43,468 nucleotides of DNA from a virus: positions 1 through 43,468 of the IMG/VR virus record IMGVR_UViG_3300011253_000764, one strand, 5' to 3'. The notes under the pieces are model-generated. The model had not been told where the DNA came from. It was given only the letters and a program-made list of their open reading frames with translations, and did not search any database. Positions 35,589 through 42,933 of this stretch are shown here, in pieces. Made by a program: the position numbers and the translations under genes. Numbering within the stretch: the stretch's first letter is position 1; each line of letters opens with the position of its first letter.

Positions 35589-36460
35589 TCTTGGAACCTC
35601 GGCACGTTCTCGCGAGTAGGTGACGCCTTGCTGCCCTGCCGTGCCCAGTCGGGGAGGGTTGGGCGCGCAATGCAGCGGCAGGCGAAATCTTGCCCCGGAT
35701 GACCCGTGGGCGGTGGCTCTTGCCATGAGAACGCCTGCCCCTGATTCTGCCGATGGGTCTCGCGCACTCGCTGGTCCCGCGACGTCTCCCAGGTGTACGA
35801 CGTGATGCCGACGTCCTTCTGCTGGGCCTCGGTGATCTGCCCGTTCAGCTTGGCCAACTCGGTCCGAGCAATGAGGTTAGCCCTCGACCTCGCGACGCCG
35901 TACCGATCTGCGAGGATGCCGCTCAACGTGTCGACCGTCTGACCCCTCGCCTGTGCCGTCTGGATGTAGTCGGCGACCTCGGAGAAGTACTTGTTGGGGA
36001 TGCTGTTCGGGTCACCGGTCGCGCCAATCAGCATCGCGTTGAGGTCGGTCCAGTCGTTGATGACGTCGCGCTGAATGCCACCGAACGCGGCAACCGTGGG
36101 GAAGCTCGGGGCCACCTTCGCGCCTAGCTGCTGCTCCATCGCTCGCAGGGCATAGCGGGCCGTCTGCTCGGCGGTGCGGTCGAGGCTGGCGAGCACCTTG
36201 GACCGCGCTTCCTCTTCCATCTGCTCGGCGATGTACTGCGCCGCAATGAGGCCCACTAGACCGTCAATGCCGGGCGGGATGAGCGGGTCTACTTCATCCA
36301 TCCGGATGTTCTGCTGTGCGAGCGCGTGCCGAAGATGCTTCACGAGGTAGCGGTGAGCTCGCAGCGCCACGCCTCGCAGCGTCTGCGCGTAGCTCTTCTC
36401 GATCGCCACCGGGTATCCGAGCGGGACGGTGGTGAGTTGCTCGGAGAGGGGCGCGCTCAC
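35585..36460 (-). CDS. Minor head protein, SPP1 gp7 / Mu F-like
   Basis: Head morphogenesis protein ejected with or attached to the portal. GTG at 36460 in a GTGA overlap; 291 aa. The C-terminal domain is diagnostic: YGVARSRANLIARTELAKLN, GQITEAQQKDVGITSYTWET, SRDQRVRETHRQNQGQAF and GHPGQDFACRCIARP (R-x-TH-x-x-x-G, P-N-CRC pattern). It sits three genes behind the portal, slightly farther than usual. Confidence 0.88.
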   Translation of the reverse strand: MSAPLSEQLTTVPLGYPVAIEKSYAQTLRGVALRAHRYLVKHLRHALAQQNIRMDEVDPLIPPGIDGLVGLIAAQYIAEQMEEEARSKVLASLDRTAEQTARYALRAMEQQLGAKVAPSFPTVAAFGGIQRDVINDWTDLNAMLIGATGDPNSIPNKYFSEVADYIQTAQARGQTVDTLSGILADRYGVARSRANLIARTELAKLNGQITEAQQKDVGITSYTWETSRDQRVRETHRQNQGQAFSWQEPPPTGHPGQDFACRCIARPTLPDWARQGSKASPTRENVPRFQE

Positions 36461-37635
36461 GATGCGTCCACGTTCCTGTGCTCGATCAGCGAGAACCGGC
36501 CGTTTACCGTGGTGCCGGTGCGCGTACTGACCGCCTCCAACCAGAATACGGCACCGTCTCCAATCGGGAACGGTAGCGGTGGGGTCAACTCAACCCCGCC
36601 GTTGAAGGTCGTGTTGATGAGTTGGCGGAAGACCTCATACTTGGCGTTGCTCACGGCCGAATAGACCCAACCCTTGACGGTTACGATCGGCTCGGTCCCG
36701 TTTCCGAATCGGGCCACGTTGACGGTGATCCACTCCGCGAGCGCCTGTGATCCCTCCTGCACATGGAAGATGCACTGCTGCGTGGTTCCAGAGCCGGCCG
36801 GCAGTTGGCCTTGGATTGTCGCGTCGGTCGTTGCTGTCGCCGTGATGGTGCCGGCGTTGACCTTCCCGCTACCCGCGAGAGCCACCGCGATCCGGTTGAT
36901 GCCCAGCCACGTCTCAGCGGTGACCACGGGGGTCGTGCCGGCCGGAGTGACCACAACGACCTGCTCGCGCCGGTTCGCGTCGACGCCGTACACCACCAGA
37001 GACTGCGCACCGGTTCCGCCCGATGCGTCATCCGTGCTCGTGCTCACGATGGATAGCGTGCGCGCCGTGGTCATCGGGGAGTAGGACCCACCCCAGGAGG
37101 CGAGCAATTCGGCGGTCGTGCCTACATCTTCGTTGTAGCCGAATTTGTTCCACAGGGCGGACCCCTGACGCAACCCTAGCGACACCTCGGCCTTGAAGTC
37201 TGTTGGCCTCACGCTGATGCTGTCGAAGTCCTGCGACAGCGTGCTGTCAAGCGGCGCGTTTAGGTCGGCCTTCTCTCCCAGCGTGGTTTGCAGCCTGAGG
37301 TACGTCTGGTCGCTGGCCGACGTGTTCGTGAAGACCACTCGGACATACGCGCGAGTGATGGTGAATCGGTGCGGCGGGTCGATCTGGGCGGTGCGGTAGT
37401 AGCGGGTCAGCGTGCTGTCTACGTTCACCCCGTCCGGCGAGAACTGCGCCGAGTAGCTGCCGTTCTGGTCGGTCTTGACCGCGATCACGACAGAATCGTA
37501 GAGCGTCGCGTCTACCCACTCACCCGTGAACGTCGCGCCCGCAGCCAGCGGCGCCGCGGTGCTGTTCTGGCTGTTGATGGTGTTCGGCGTCGCGCCTGAA
37601 GACTGACCTGAGGACGCGGACGGGCTAGCGGGCAT
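36457..37635 (-). CDS. Beta-rich virion protein, possible head fibre/decoration (392 aa)
   Basis: ATG at 37635 with GAGGTG six bases upstream. The N-terminus is Ser/Asn/Gln-rich and probably disordered (about 30 residues). A jelly-roll-like module follows (GATFTGEWVDATLYDSVVIA, YSAQFSPDGVNVDSTLTRYY, YLRLQTTLGEKADLN), and then strand-rich domains (TLSIVSTSTDDASGGTGAQS). No known enzyme motif. It lies between portal and gp7-like genes, an unusual place for a large fibre-like protein, so head decoration or a portal-collar appendage is likely. Confidence 0.6.
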   Translation of the reverse strand: MPASPSASSGQSSGATPNTINSQNSTAAPLAAGATFTGEWVDATLYDSVVIAVKTDQNGSYSAQFSPDGVNVDSTLTRYYRTAQIDPPHRFTITRAYVRVVFTNTSASDQTYLRLQTTLGEKADLNAPLDSTLSQDFDSISVRPTDFKAEVSLGLRQGSALWNKFGYNEDVGTTAELLASWGGSYSPMTTARTLSIVSTSTDDASGGTGAQSLVVYGVDANRREQVVVVTPAGTTPVVTAETWLGINRIAVALAGSGKVNAGTITATATTDATIQGQLPAGSGTTQQCIFHVQEGSQALAEWITVNVARFGNGTEPIVTVKGWVYSAVSNAKYEVFRQLINTTFNGGVELTPPLPFPIGDGAVFWLEAVSTRTGTTVNGRFSLIEHRNVDAS

Positions 37636-37643
37636 CAATCACC

Positions 37644-38459
37644 TCAGGACGGGAATGCAACGGGGTCTAGTAGACGATACTTCATCTCTAGCACCATGCT
37701 GTAAGAGCCGCTAGGAGCCGCGTCGTAGCGAGAATACAGACCCACCGAGATGAACTGATCAGCCGGATCAATGTCCGCCGATGATCCGGTGGTGGCGTCC
37801 GCGAACAGCAGCGAACCGTCGGAGTAGTAGGCGCACAGATTGATCACCGGCGTGCGAGACTGCGAGCTGTCATCCATCCGCGACGTGCTGCCGAAGATCA
37901 GGCCGACATTGGTGTAGTCTACGGGCCAATCGAACTCATCGCGCACGACCTCGGACAAGAACCGCATGTCGATGCTGCGGGCGTTGCCTGCACCGCCGCC
38001 CTCGAGCGCAGCAGCCATGACGCAGCCGCCCGTGGTGCTGCCGATGTTGGCCTGTCCGGTGTCTCCGTAGATGCTCCCGACAGCAGGACCCACACCCCAA
38101 CCCGTGGGCACCGATGCGCTGATGATCTCGATCGAGATCTCGATGGTCTGCCCGTTCGCGAGTGTGGACGTGAACAGATCGCCCGGCTCGAACTGTAGCT
38201 GCGGCATCTCTTCGTAGCCGTCGACCACGGTAGACACGTCGGTCCACGTGATCGTCCATCGTCCGGGGTCGCCTTCGGTCCAAGACAGCGTGTCAAATGC
38301 GCTACTATTGACGATCTCGGGGACGCTTCCGTTCCACCCGGCAGACAGCGCGAAGGTGAGCGGCGCCCAGTCCTGCACTACGCGCGGGTCATCTCCCCCA
38401 CCGGTCGACGGCACCGTGGGAACGGTCGGCCCCGGTGCTCCTGCTGGCACCACAGGCAT
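37644..38459 (-). CDS. Beta-rich virion protein with proline-rich N-terminus (271 aa)
   Basis: ATG at 38459 overlaps the previous stop (ATGA); a GTG at 38462 is also in frame. The first 27 residues are Pro/Gly/Val-rich. The rest is a strand-rich lectin- or jelly-roll-like domain with tryptophans (RWTITWTDVSTVVDGYEEMP, QTIEISIEIISASVPTGWGV, GSIYGDTGQANIGSTTGGCV). A carbohydrate-binding decoration protein is possible, not shown. Second of three structural genes between portal and gp7. Confidence 0.6.
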   Translation of the reverse strand: MPVVPAGAPGPTVPTVPSTGGGDDPRVVQDWAPLTFALSAGWNGSVPEIVNSSAFDTLSWTEGDPGRWTITWTDVSTVVDGYEEMPQLQFEPGDLFTSTLANGQTIEISIEIISASVPTGWGVGPAVGSIYGDTGQANIGSTTGGCVMAAALEGGGAGNARSIDMRFLSEVVRDEFDWPVDYTNVGLIFGSTSRMDDSSQSRTPVINLCAYYSDGSLLFADATTGSSADIDPADQFISVGLYSRYDAAPSGSYSMVLEMKYRLLDPVAFPS

Positions 38460-38845
38460 CACGCACCCCGGATGATGATGGTGGAGTGAATCACGTTGTT
38501 GGTGCCCGAGTCGGGCGTGGCTCTCCAGAACATGCGGCCGCTCTGTAGTGCCTCGTAGGCGTACTGAGCAGCGTCCGCGATCTCGGCAGCAGCGGTCGTG
38601 CCGGCGCTCTCGAAGATGGAGTCACTGAACGCCGCACCGGTCGCGCTGTAGGCTGACGGCAACACCGTGGTGGCGTCTCCGCTGATCTTGGTGCTCTTCA
38701 CCAGCAGCACCTCACCAGCCAGCGGAATCACGATCGGATTATCGTCGCCACCCGCCTCGGATGCTGCGGCCACGTCGACCTCAACCAGCTTGATGATCGT
38801 CAGGTCGCCGTACTGTCGCACGGTCGCGGTGTAGTCGTAGGCCAT
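38459..38845 (-). CDS. Small structural protein (128 aa)
   Basis: ATG at 38845. Strand-rich product with the end YEALQSGRMFWRATPDSGTN, NVIHSTIIIRG. It resembles the C-terminal SGR.FVARDS segment of the cement protein encoded at 33301-34422 (DVLQSGRIFVARDSAQTPAY), so the two may share a fold. It is placed directly behind the portal gene. Confidence 0.6.
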   Translation of the reverse strand: MAYDYTATVRQYGDLTIIKLVEVDVAAASEAGGDDNPIVIPLAGEVLLVKSTKISGDATTVLPSAYSATGAAFSDSIFESAGTTAAAEIADAAQYAYEALQSGRMFWRATPDSGTNNVIHSTIIIRGA

Positions 38846-38848
38846 TGG

Positions 38849-40225
38849 TCAGGCTCCGAGGTCTGGGGATAGGTCTTCTTCGGTCTCGGCGGGCTCGCTG
38901 AGCGGGTCCGGTGTCCATTCGATGCCGGCACCGGAGCCAAAGCGACCCTCGCCGATCTGCTCAGCGGTGAGCACTCCGAGCGCGTGGTACGTCGCATCGG
39001 CTTGCGATTCCTTGGTGCCAATCTCGGCAAGCTCAGCACGGGTCGGCTCGTCCACGGGCGGCACTTCGATGGTCACCGACGCGCCGGGTGGCAGCATGGT
39101 CTCGGCGATCTGCATCATCGCGGGCACAAGTCGGTCCTGCGCCTCTTGCGCGACAGTGGCGGCCCACGATCGGGCGGCGCTCTTGTCGTCGGTGCTCATG
39201 CCGCCGGGTGCTTGACCCCAGAAGATCGTTGCAGGGCACGGAACCAGGGAGCTGATCTGCGTCTGCGCGGACTGGTCGATGTCCTTCCAGCCCGACCACG
39301 TCTTCTGGATCGACTCGTACTTCTCATCCTTGCCGAGCAGGATGATGCTCATGTAGCTACGGGCTTTCGCGAGGTAGCTCATCCGTTCCATGAAGCCCGA
39401 CCCCTGCGGCCCGGAGCTCTTCGCGTCGAGCATCGGAGAGCTCACCACCGTCATCGACGCCTCTTGAACCATCGCATCACGGGCGGAGTCCATGCCCTCT
39501 TTGCCAGCGATGGCGGTCCAGATGCCTTCTACCACGCTGTCGTCGTGACCCTTGGTCGTGTAGCGCTTGCTCGGTGGCGATAGCTTGCCGGGAATGTACA
39601 CGAGGCGAGAATGGTGCACGATGGCGCCCGCGAGAGAGCCGCCACCTGGGCCGCTCGGGCTCACGGTGTAGGTCTCTGGCTCACGGTAGCGGGGGAGCTC
39701 GATCCGACTCTGGTAGGTGAGCGGGTCGACCTCGGAACCGTCTAGCACCGTCAACGCGGTGATCTTGGCGGGGCGCTTGAGTGGCTTGGCAAGGTCTTCG
39801 GAGTCGGTGCTCGCAAGGAACACGTACCCGCCGCCCACCAGCCGCCCCATCTTCCACGCACGGCGCACGGCCTTGAGCGCTTGCAGGTCGTTGAGCTCCT
39901 GCTCTAGCACCTGCTCATCATCAACCATCACGGTCACCGGTCGACGGGTCGCGTAGTCGGGGATGATGTCGACGATGCGCGCCGTGAGCCCGCTGATCGC
40001 GTAGAGCCGCAGCAACTCCTCATCGGTGCGTTCTTCTCGCAGCAGGTTGACGCTGTACGAAGCGCCCTTGTCGACGCCCGCGTACCCGCCGCCGGTCATC
40101 TGGTTGGCGATGCTGGCACCGTCTGCGCGTGGCACCGGTTCGGGCTGCAATGCCGAGTCCAGCCGCCTCTCAGCGTACGAGAGTGCAGACACAGCGAGGC
40201 TACGGGTGCGCGGGAGAATCGGCAT
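38849..40225 (-). CDS. Portal protein, DUF1073 type
   Basis: Dodecameric channel for DNA packaging and ejection. ATG at 40225; 458 aa. DUF1073 portal motifs: SYSVNLLREERTDEELLRLY, AISGLTARIVDIIPDYATRR, then AVRRAWKMGRLVGGGYVFL and VHHSRLVYIPGK-type strand; later PCPATIFWGQAPGGMSTDDK and the C-terminal FGSGAGIEWTPDPLSEPAET. It follows TerL after 66 bp. The C-terminus is acidic. Only the portal fold is present; there is no Acb1-type nuclease part. Confidence 0.9.
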   Translation of the reverse strand: MPILPRTRSLAVSALSYAERRLDSALQPEPVPRADGASIANQMTGGGYAGVDKGASYSVNLLREERTDEELLRLYAISGLTARIVDIIPDYATRRPVTVMVDDEQVLEQELNDLQALKAVRRAWKMGRLVGGGYVFLASTDSEDLAKPLKRPAKITALTVLDGSEVDPLTYQSRIELPRYREPETYTVSPSGPGGGSLAGAIVHHSRLVYIPGKLSPPSKRYTTKGHDDSVVEGIWTAIAGKEGMDSARDAMVQEASMTVVSSPMLDAKSSGPQGSGFMERMSYLAKARSYMSIILLGKDEKYESIQKTWSGWKDIDQSAQTQISSLVPCPATIFWGQAPGGMSTDDKSAARSWAATVAQEAQDRLVPAMMQIAETMLPPGASVTIEVPPVDEPTRAELAEIGTKESQADATYHALGVLTAEQIGEGRFGSGAGIEWTPDPLSEPAETEEDLSPDLGA

Positions 40226-40232
40226 AGCTGGG

Positions 40233-40261
40233 AGCGTAGCACATCAGGAAACAGTGCGCCT
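40233..40261 (-). promoter_or_regulatory. Possible late promoter P7 (minus strand)
   Basis: AGGCGC (40261-40256), 17-bp spacer, TACGCT (40238-40233). It resembles P6 (TTGCGC-17-TATGCT), including the following CTCCC / CTCACC. The -35 is weak, so it would need an activator; the GTGAACAATCG element lies 10 bp upstream. Confidence 0.35.
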
Positions 40262-40271
40262 ATGTGTGGGG

Positions 40272-40282
40272 CGATTGTTCAC
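40272..40282 (-). repeat. GTGAACAATCG element, copy 2
   Basis: Same 11-base element as at 35578-35588, here in the gap between TerL and portal, 10 bp upstream of the possible P7 -35. Confidence 0.45.
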
Positions 40283-40291
40283 CTGCGTGCA

Positions 40292-41728
40292 TCACCACGA
40301 GTCCATGAACCCGAACGCCGACTTGACCGCATCGACGCCGGTCTGCTCTTCGGATGTCCACCGTGCGAGCGCCTGGGTCACACAGTCCACTTGGTCGTCA
40401 TTCTTGCCAGCTGGGAACGCGAGCATCTCGGGCTCGAGGTCTTCGGCGACCCACGAGGCCTGAGGATGGTGGACGTTCCCAGCCTCGTAGCACCACGACA
40501 CCGCGTGAGCTCGCACTTCCTTGCCGCCTTCGGGATTGACCGGAATCATGCCGGGGACCTTGTCGTGGAGCAGCGCCATCACGGCCGGTCCGTTGGCCTT
40601 GTCTTCCACGAGCACGCCGTTGACGTAGGAGTGCCGCTGCCTGAACTGGAGCAGCGCCGTCACCGTCTCGGGGAACGTCATCGTTCCGCGCACCTGCCCG
40701 AGCAGGTAGTAGTCGGCACCGATGCGGCCCCATGCTTGCATGACGACCGGATCGGAATCGTCTTTGCCCTTGAAGGCACAGTCAACGCTGATGAGGCTGT
40801 CGTCCCACTGTGTCGACCACGGGTTGAGCGTGTGCGTGCGGAACCACTCGCGCTTGAAGATTGCGCCGGCATCGGGGGATGGTCGCTGCTGGTAGAGCGC
40901 CTCCCACACGCGGGAGCCTACTGCGCGCTTGATCTTGTCGAGTTGCTCGATGGGGTAGCGGTCGGGGTGCAGTGCCTCGCCGGGTTGCCTCCAGTCGTAG
41001 TCGGGCGGCTCATCCCATGCGACGGCGGGCAGGATGAGTTGCTGCCACTGGTCGCCACCGTTCTTCGCCTCTTCTAGCAGGCGGCCAGTGAGGTCGTCGT
41101 GGTGCCACCGAGTAGCCATGACGATCACGCCGCCACCGGGGGCAAGGCGGGTGTAGAGCGTCGACCGGTACCAGTCCCAAATGTCGTCGCGCCTGTTCTT
41201 GCTGAGCGCCTCTTTCCAGTCTTTGATCGGGTCGTCAACGATGATGAGGTGGCCACCCTGACCGGTGACGCCCGTGCCGACGCCGACGCCCTTGTACTGC
41301 CCGCCGCCCTTGATGCCCCACTCTTGCACTGTGGCAGGCTCACCGGGTTGCAGGTGCGGCCACAGGTCGGTGGCCTCGATGGCGACTGCGCGAGCGCTGC
41401 GGCTGTTCTTGTTCGCGAGGTCTTGCGAGTAGCTGGCGCAGATCACCTCGTGACCCGGGTTCAGCCCCAAGTGCCAGTTGGGGTAGCGCTTGCTGACGAT
41501 CTCGGATTTGCCAGCACGGGGCATCGTGGAGACCATGAGGCGCGGGGATTCGCCACGCTCCACGGCTGCGGTGAAGTCTTGCAGGGTCTCGCATAGCAGT
41601 CTGTGGAATCGGCCAGCCTGGTACCCGGGAACGCGCCGCCGAACGAACTCGAGCAGGTCTTTCCGCTGGAGCTCGCGCCGCAGCTCCTGCCGAATCGCCT
41701 GCGCTCTGGTGAGTCTCTTTGCGTTCAT
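40292..41728 (-). CDS. terL: Terminase large subunit
   Basis: ATPase-nuclease motor that packages DNA. ATG at 41728; 478 aa, standard length. ATPase: Walker A variant STMPRAGKSE at residues 67-76, Walker B HLIIVDDP at 160-167, and motif VMATRWHHDDL near 203. RNase H-like nuclease: SVDCAFK with Asp316, VEDKANG with Glu375-Asp376, and NDDQVDC near 442. The start has only a weak ribosome-binding site but overlaps the stop of a leader frame (ATGA). In-frame TAG codons upstream exclude a longer form. Confidence 0.97.
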   Translation of the reverse strand: MNAKRLTRAQAIRQELRRELQRKDLLEFVRRRVPGYQAGRFHRLLCETLQDFTAAVERGESPRLMVSTMPRAGKSEIVSKRYPNWHLGLNPGHEVICASYSQDLANKNSRSARAVAIEATDLWPHLQPGEPATVQEWGIKGGGQYKGVGVGTGVTGQGGHLIIVDDPIKDWKEALSKNRRDDIWDWYRSTLYTRLAPGGGVIVMATRWHHDDLTGRLLEEAKNGGDQWQQLILPAVAWDEPPDYDWRQPGEALHPDRYPIEQLDKIKRAVGSRVWEALYQQRPSPDAGAIFKREWFRTHTLNPWSTQWDDSLISVDCAFKGKDDSDPVVMQAWGRIGADYYLLGQVRGTMTFPETVTALLQFRQRHSYVNGVLVEDKANGPAVMALLHDKVPGMIPVNPEGGKEVRAHAVSWCYEAGNVHHPQASWVAEDLEPEMLAFPAGKNDDQVDCVTQALARWTSEEQTGVDAVKSAFGFMDSW

Positions 41729-41769
41729 CGTGCCGTCATGCTAGCGTGTCCGTGGCTGCCATCGTGCAT
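41725..41769 (-). CDS. Possible 14-codon leader mini-gene before terL
   Basis: A frame from the ATG at 41769 (14 codons) ends in TGA overlapping the terL ATG (ATGA). A competing 8-codon frame starts at 41762 with GGAGG seven bases upstream and stops at 41736. One of the two probably feeds ribosomes to terL, whose own ribosome-binding site is weak. No product function is implied. Confidence 0.3.
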   Translation of the reverse strand: MHDGSHGHASMTAR

Positions 41770-41778
41770 CCTCCGTGA

Positions 41779-41831
41779 AAAATCCCAGCCGCCAGCATCC
41801 TCTCGGGGGTGCTGGCGGTCTGGGTTTGGGG
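41779..41831 (-). terminator. Intrinsic terminator between methyltransferase gene and terL
   Basis: On the minus strand: CCCAG-a-CCGCCAGCA, 12-base loop, TGCTGGCGG-CTGGG, then ATTTTTC. That is a 14-bp stem with a one-base bulge, followed by five T, a textbook Rho-independent terminator. It separates early genes from the late terminase and virion genes. Readthrough would need antitermination, or terL must have its own start signal. Confidence 0.85.
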
Positions 41832-42404
41832 TCAACGGCTCCATTCGATCTCGCGGGTGTCGGTGCCTCGGTGACGCCCATTCGCCCATTGGTACTGAGC
41901 AGTCTCGCGGACGTGCTTCGGCCACGGTCTCGGTACGATGGGGCGCATGGCGAACGGTCGCCGCTCACCCTGCATGATGTGCCGCCAGCGCTTGACGCCG
42001 CCACCGAACGACCACGGGAGGATGAGCGCGACGTGCTCGGCGATGGCTAGTGCTGCCCCAACGTGAGCGATCGCCGTGGTGCCACTGAACGGCGGATTCC
42101 CGATCGCGAGGTCCACCCGCCCGAGCGTTGGCGCAACCTCCACCCAGTCGCCCACAATGGCGCGGCCGCACATCGCTAGGCCCTTCGCTTCGGGGTCGAG
42201 GTCCACGCCGATGACCTGCGCCCGTGGCCAGTGTCGCCGGATGTGCGGGATGAACGAGCCGCCACCCACGGAGATCTCCACGATGGTTCGCGGTGCGTCC
42301 ATGCGTGCGAGCCACCATGCGTCTACGGCGGCCACGAGTGAGGCGGCGCACGGGCCGGGTGTGTAGTAGCGGTCGAGCGGGTCTCGGGCTTCGGTGGCGG
42401 TCAT
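41832..42404 (-). CDS. DNA N6-adenine-type methyltransferase (190 aa)
   Basis: ATG at 42404 (ATGA overlap). The SAM-binding motif is TIVEISVGGGSFIPHIRRHW near residue 40 and the catalytic motif is LAIGNPPFSG near residue 102 (NPPF), as in amino-methyltransferases acting on adenine. A conserved VIGVDLDPEA acid loop lies between. It is short and has no clear target-recognition domain, so the DNA site cannot be given. It is the last early gene before the terminator. An alternative is a methyltransferase-like protein for another substrate. Confidence 0.8.
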   Translation of the reverse strand: MTATEARDPLDRYYTPGPCAASLVAAVDAWWLARMDAPRTIVEISVGGGSFIPHIRRHWPRAQVIGVDLDPEAKGLAMCGRAIVGDWVEVAPTLGRVDLAIGNPPFSGTTAIAHVGAALAIAEHVALILPWSFGGGVKRWRHIMQGERRPFAMRPIVPRPWPKHVRETAQYQWANGRHRGTDTREIEWSR

Positions 42405-42646
42405 GGGGTCACCTCCGAGCCGTCAGGCAATCGTACCCAGACCGTATCCGCGCCCATTCCCGCATACAGCAGCAGCATCGCCGGCAGCGCGATTGCAGAC
42501 AACCCGATTCCGAGACATAGGGCGCCGCTCCATGGCCCGCCTATCGTGGCCATCCACAGCGCGGCCCACACGGTACCTAGCAGAGCCACGAACAGCAGCC
42601 CGTAGGCCACAGGCGCGTACACGCCTCGGTGTACAGGAACAATCAT
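42401..42646 (-). CDS. Small membrane protein (81 aa)
   Basis: ATG at 42646 (ATGA overlap). Two hydrophobic segments, residues about 11-32 (PVAYGLLFVALLGTVWAALW) and 38-60 (GALCLGIGLSAIALPAMLLL), are followed by a short polar tail (VRLPDGSEVTP). It may be an inner-membrane protein of the exclusion or take-over type. A holin role is less likely because of its early position. Confidence 0.65.
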   Translation of the reverse strand: MIVPVHRGVYAPVAYGLLFVALLGTVWAALWMATIGGPWSGALCLGIGLSAIALPAMLLLYAGMGADTVWVRLPDGSEVTP

Positions 42647-42933
42647 TGGGCCACCATCCCGTGCGCGGCCTTGAACAACTCGAGCGCGGCGGTCAGTGGG
42701 TCGGGGCCAGAGCGCTCCTCCGAGCAGCCAGGCCCGAACCACGCTTCGGCCTCGTAGCATCCATCGCCCATGTTGATGCACCAGCGCGCGTCCTCTGGGT
42801 TTATGGTCAGTGAGCCGAGCAGGCGCGTGGCCTCCGCGACGGTGGAGGTCGCGTCGCCATAGTCTGCCTGCTTGAGCGCCTCCCGGCACTCCGGCGTCAT
42901 GCTCGCGAGCACGGCCTTTGCTGCGGGGGTCAC
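42643..42933 (-). CDS. Hypothetical protein (96 aa)
   Basis: GTG at 42933 in a GTGA overlap. The product has helical ends and a Trp/Cys middle (DARWCINMGDGCYEAEAWFG, PGCSEERSG) in which the Cys residues could pair or bind metal. It is an acidic protein. No family recognised. Confidence 0.65.
   Translation of the reverse strand: MTPAAKAVLASMTPECREALKQADYGDATSTVAEATRLLGSLTINPEDARWCINMGDGCYEAEAWFGPGCSEERSGPDPLTAALELFKAAHGMVAQ

Noticed and set aside
38849-40225. Acb1-type anti-CBASS activity in the portal protein
   Set aside because: The DUF1073 family name has been linked to Acb1, but the protein here reads as a normal portal and the C-terminus shows no paired H-x-T/S catalytic motifs.
41725-41925. 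66-codon minus-strand frame before terL
   Set aside because: It runs through the terminator hairpin and the end of the methyltransferase gene. Only the short leader frames behind the terminator have any support.
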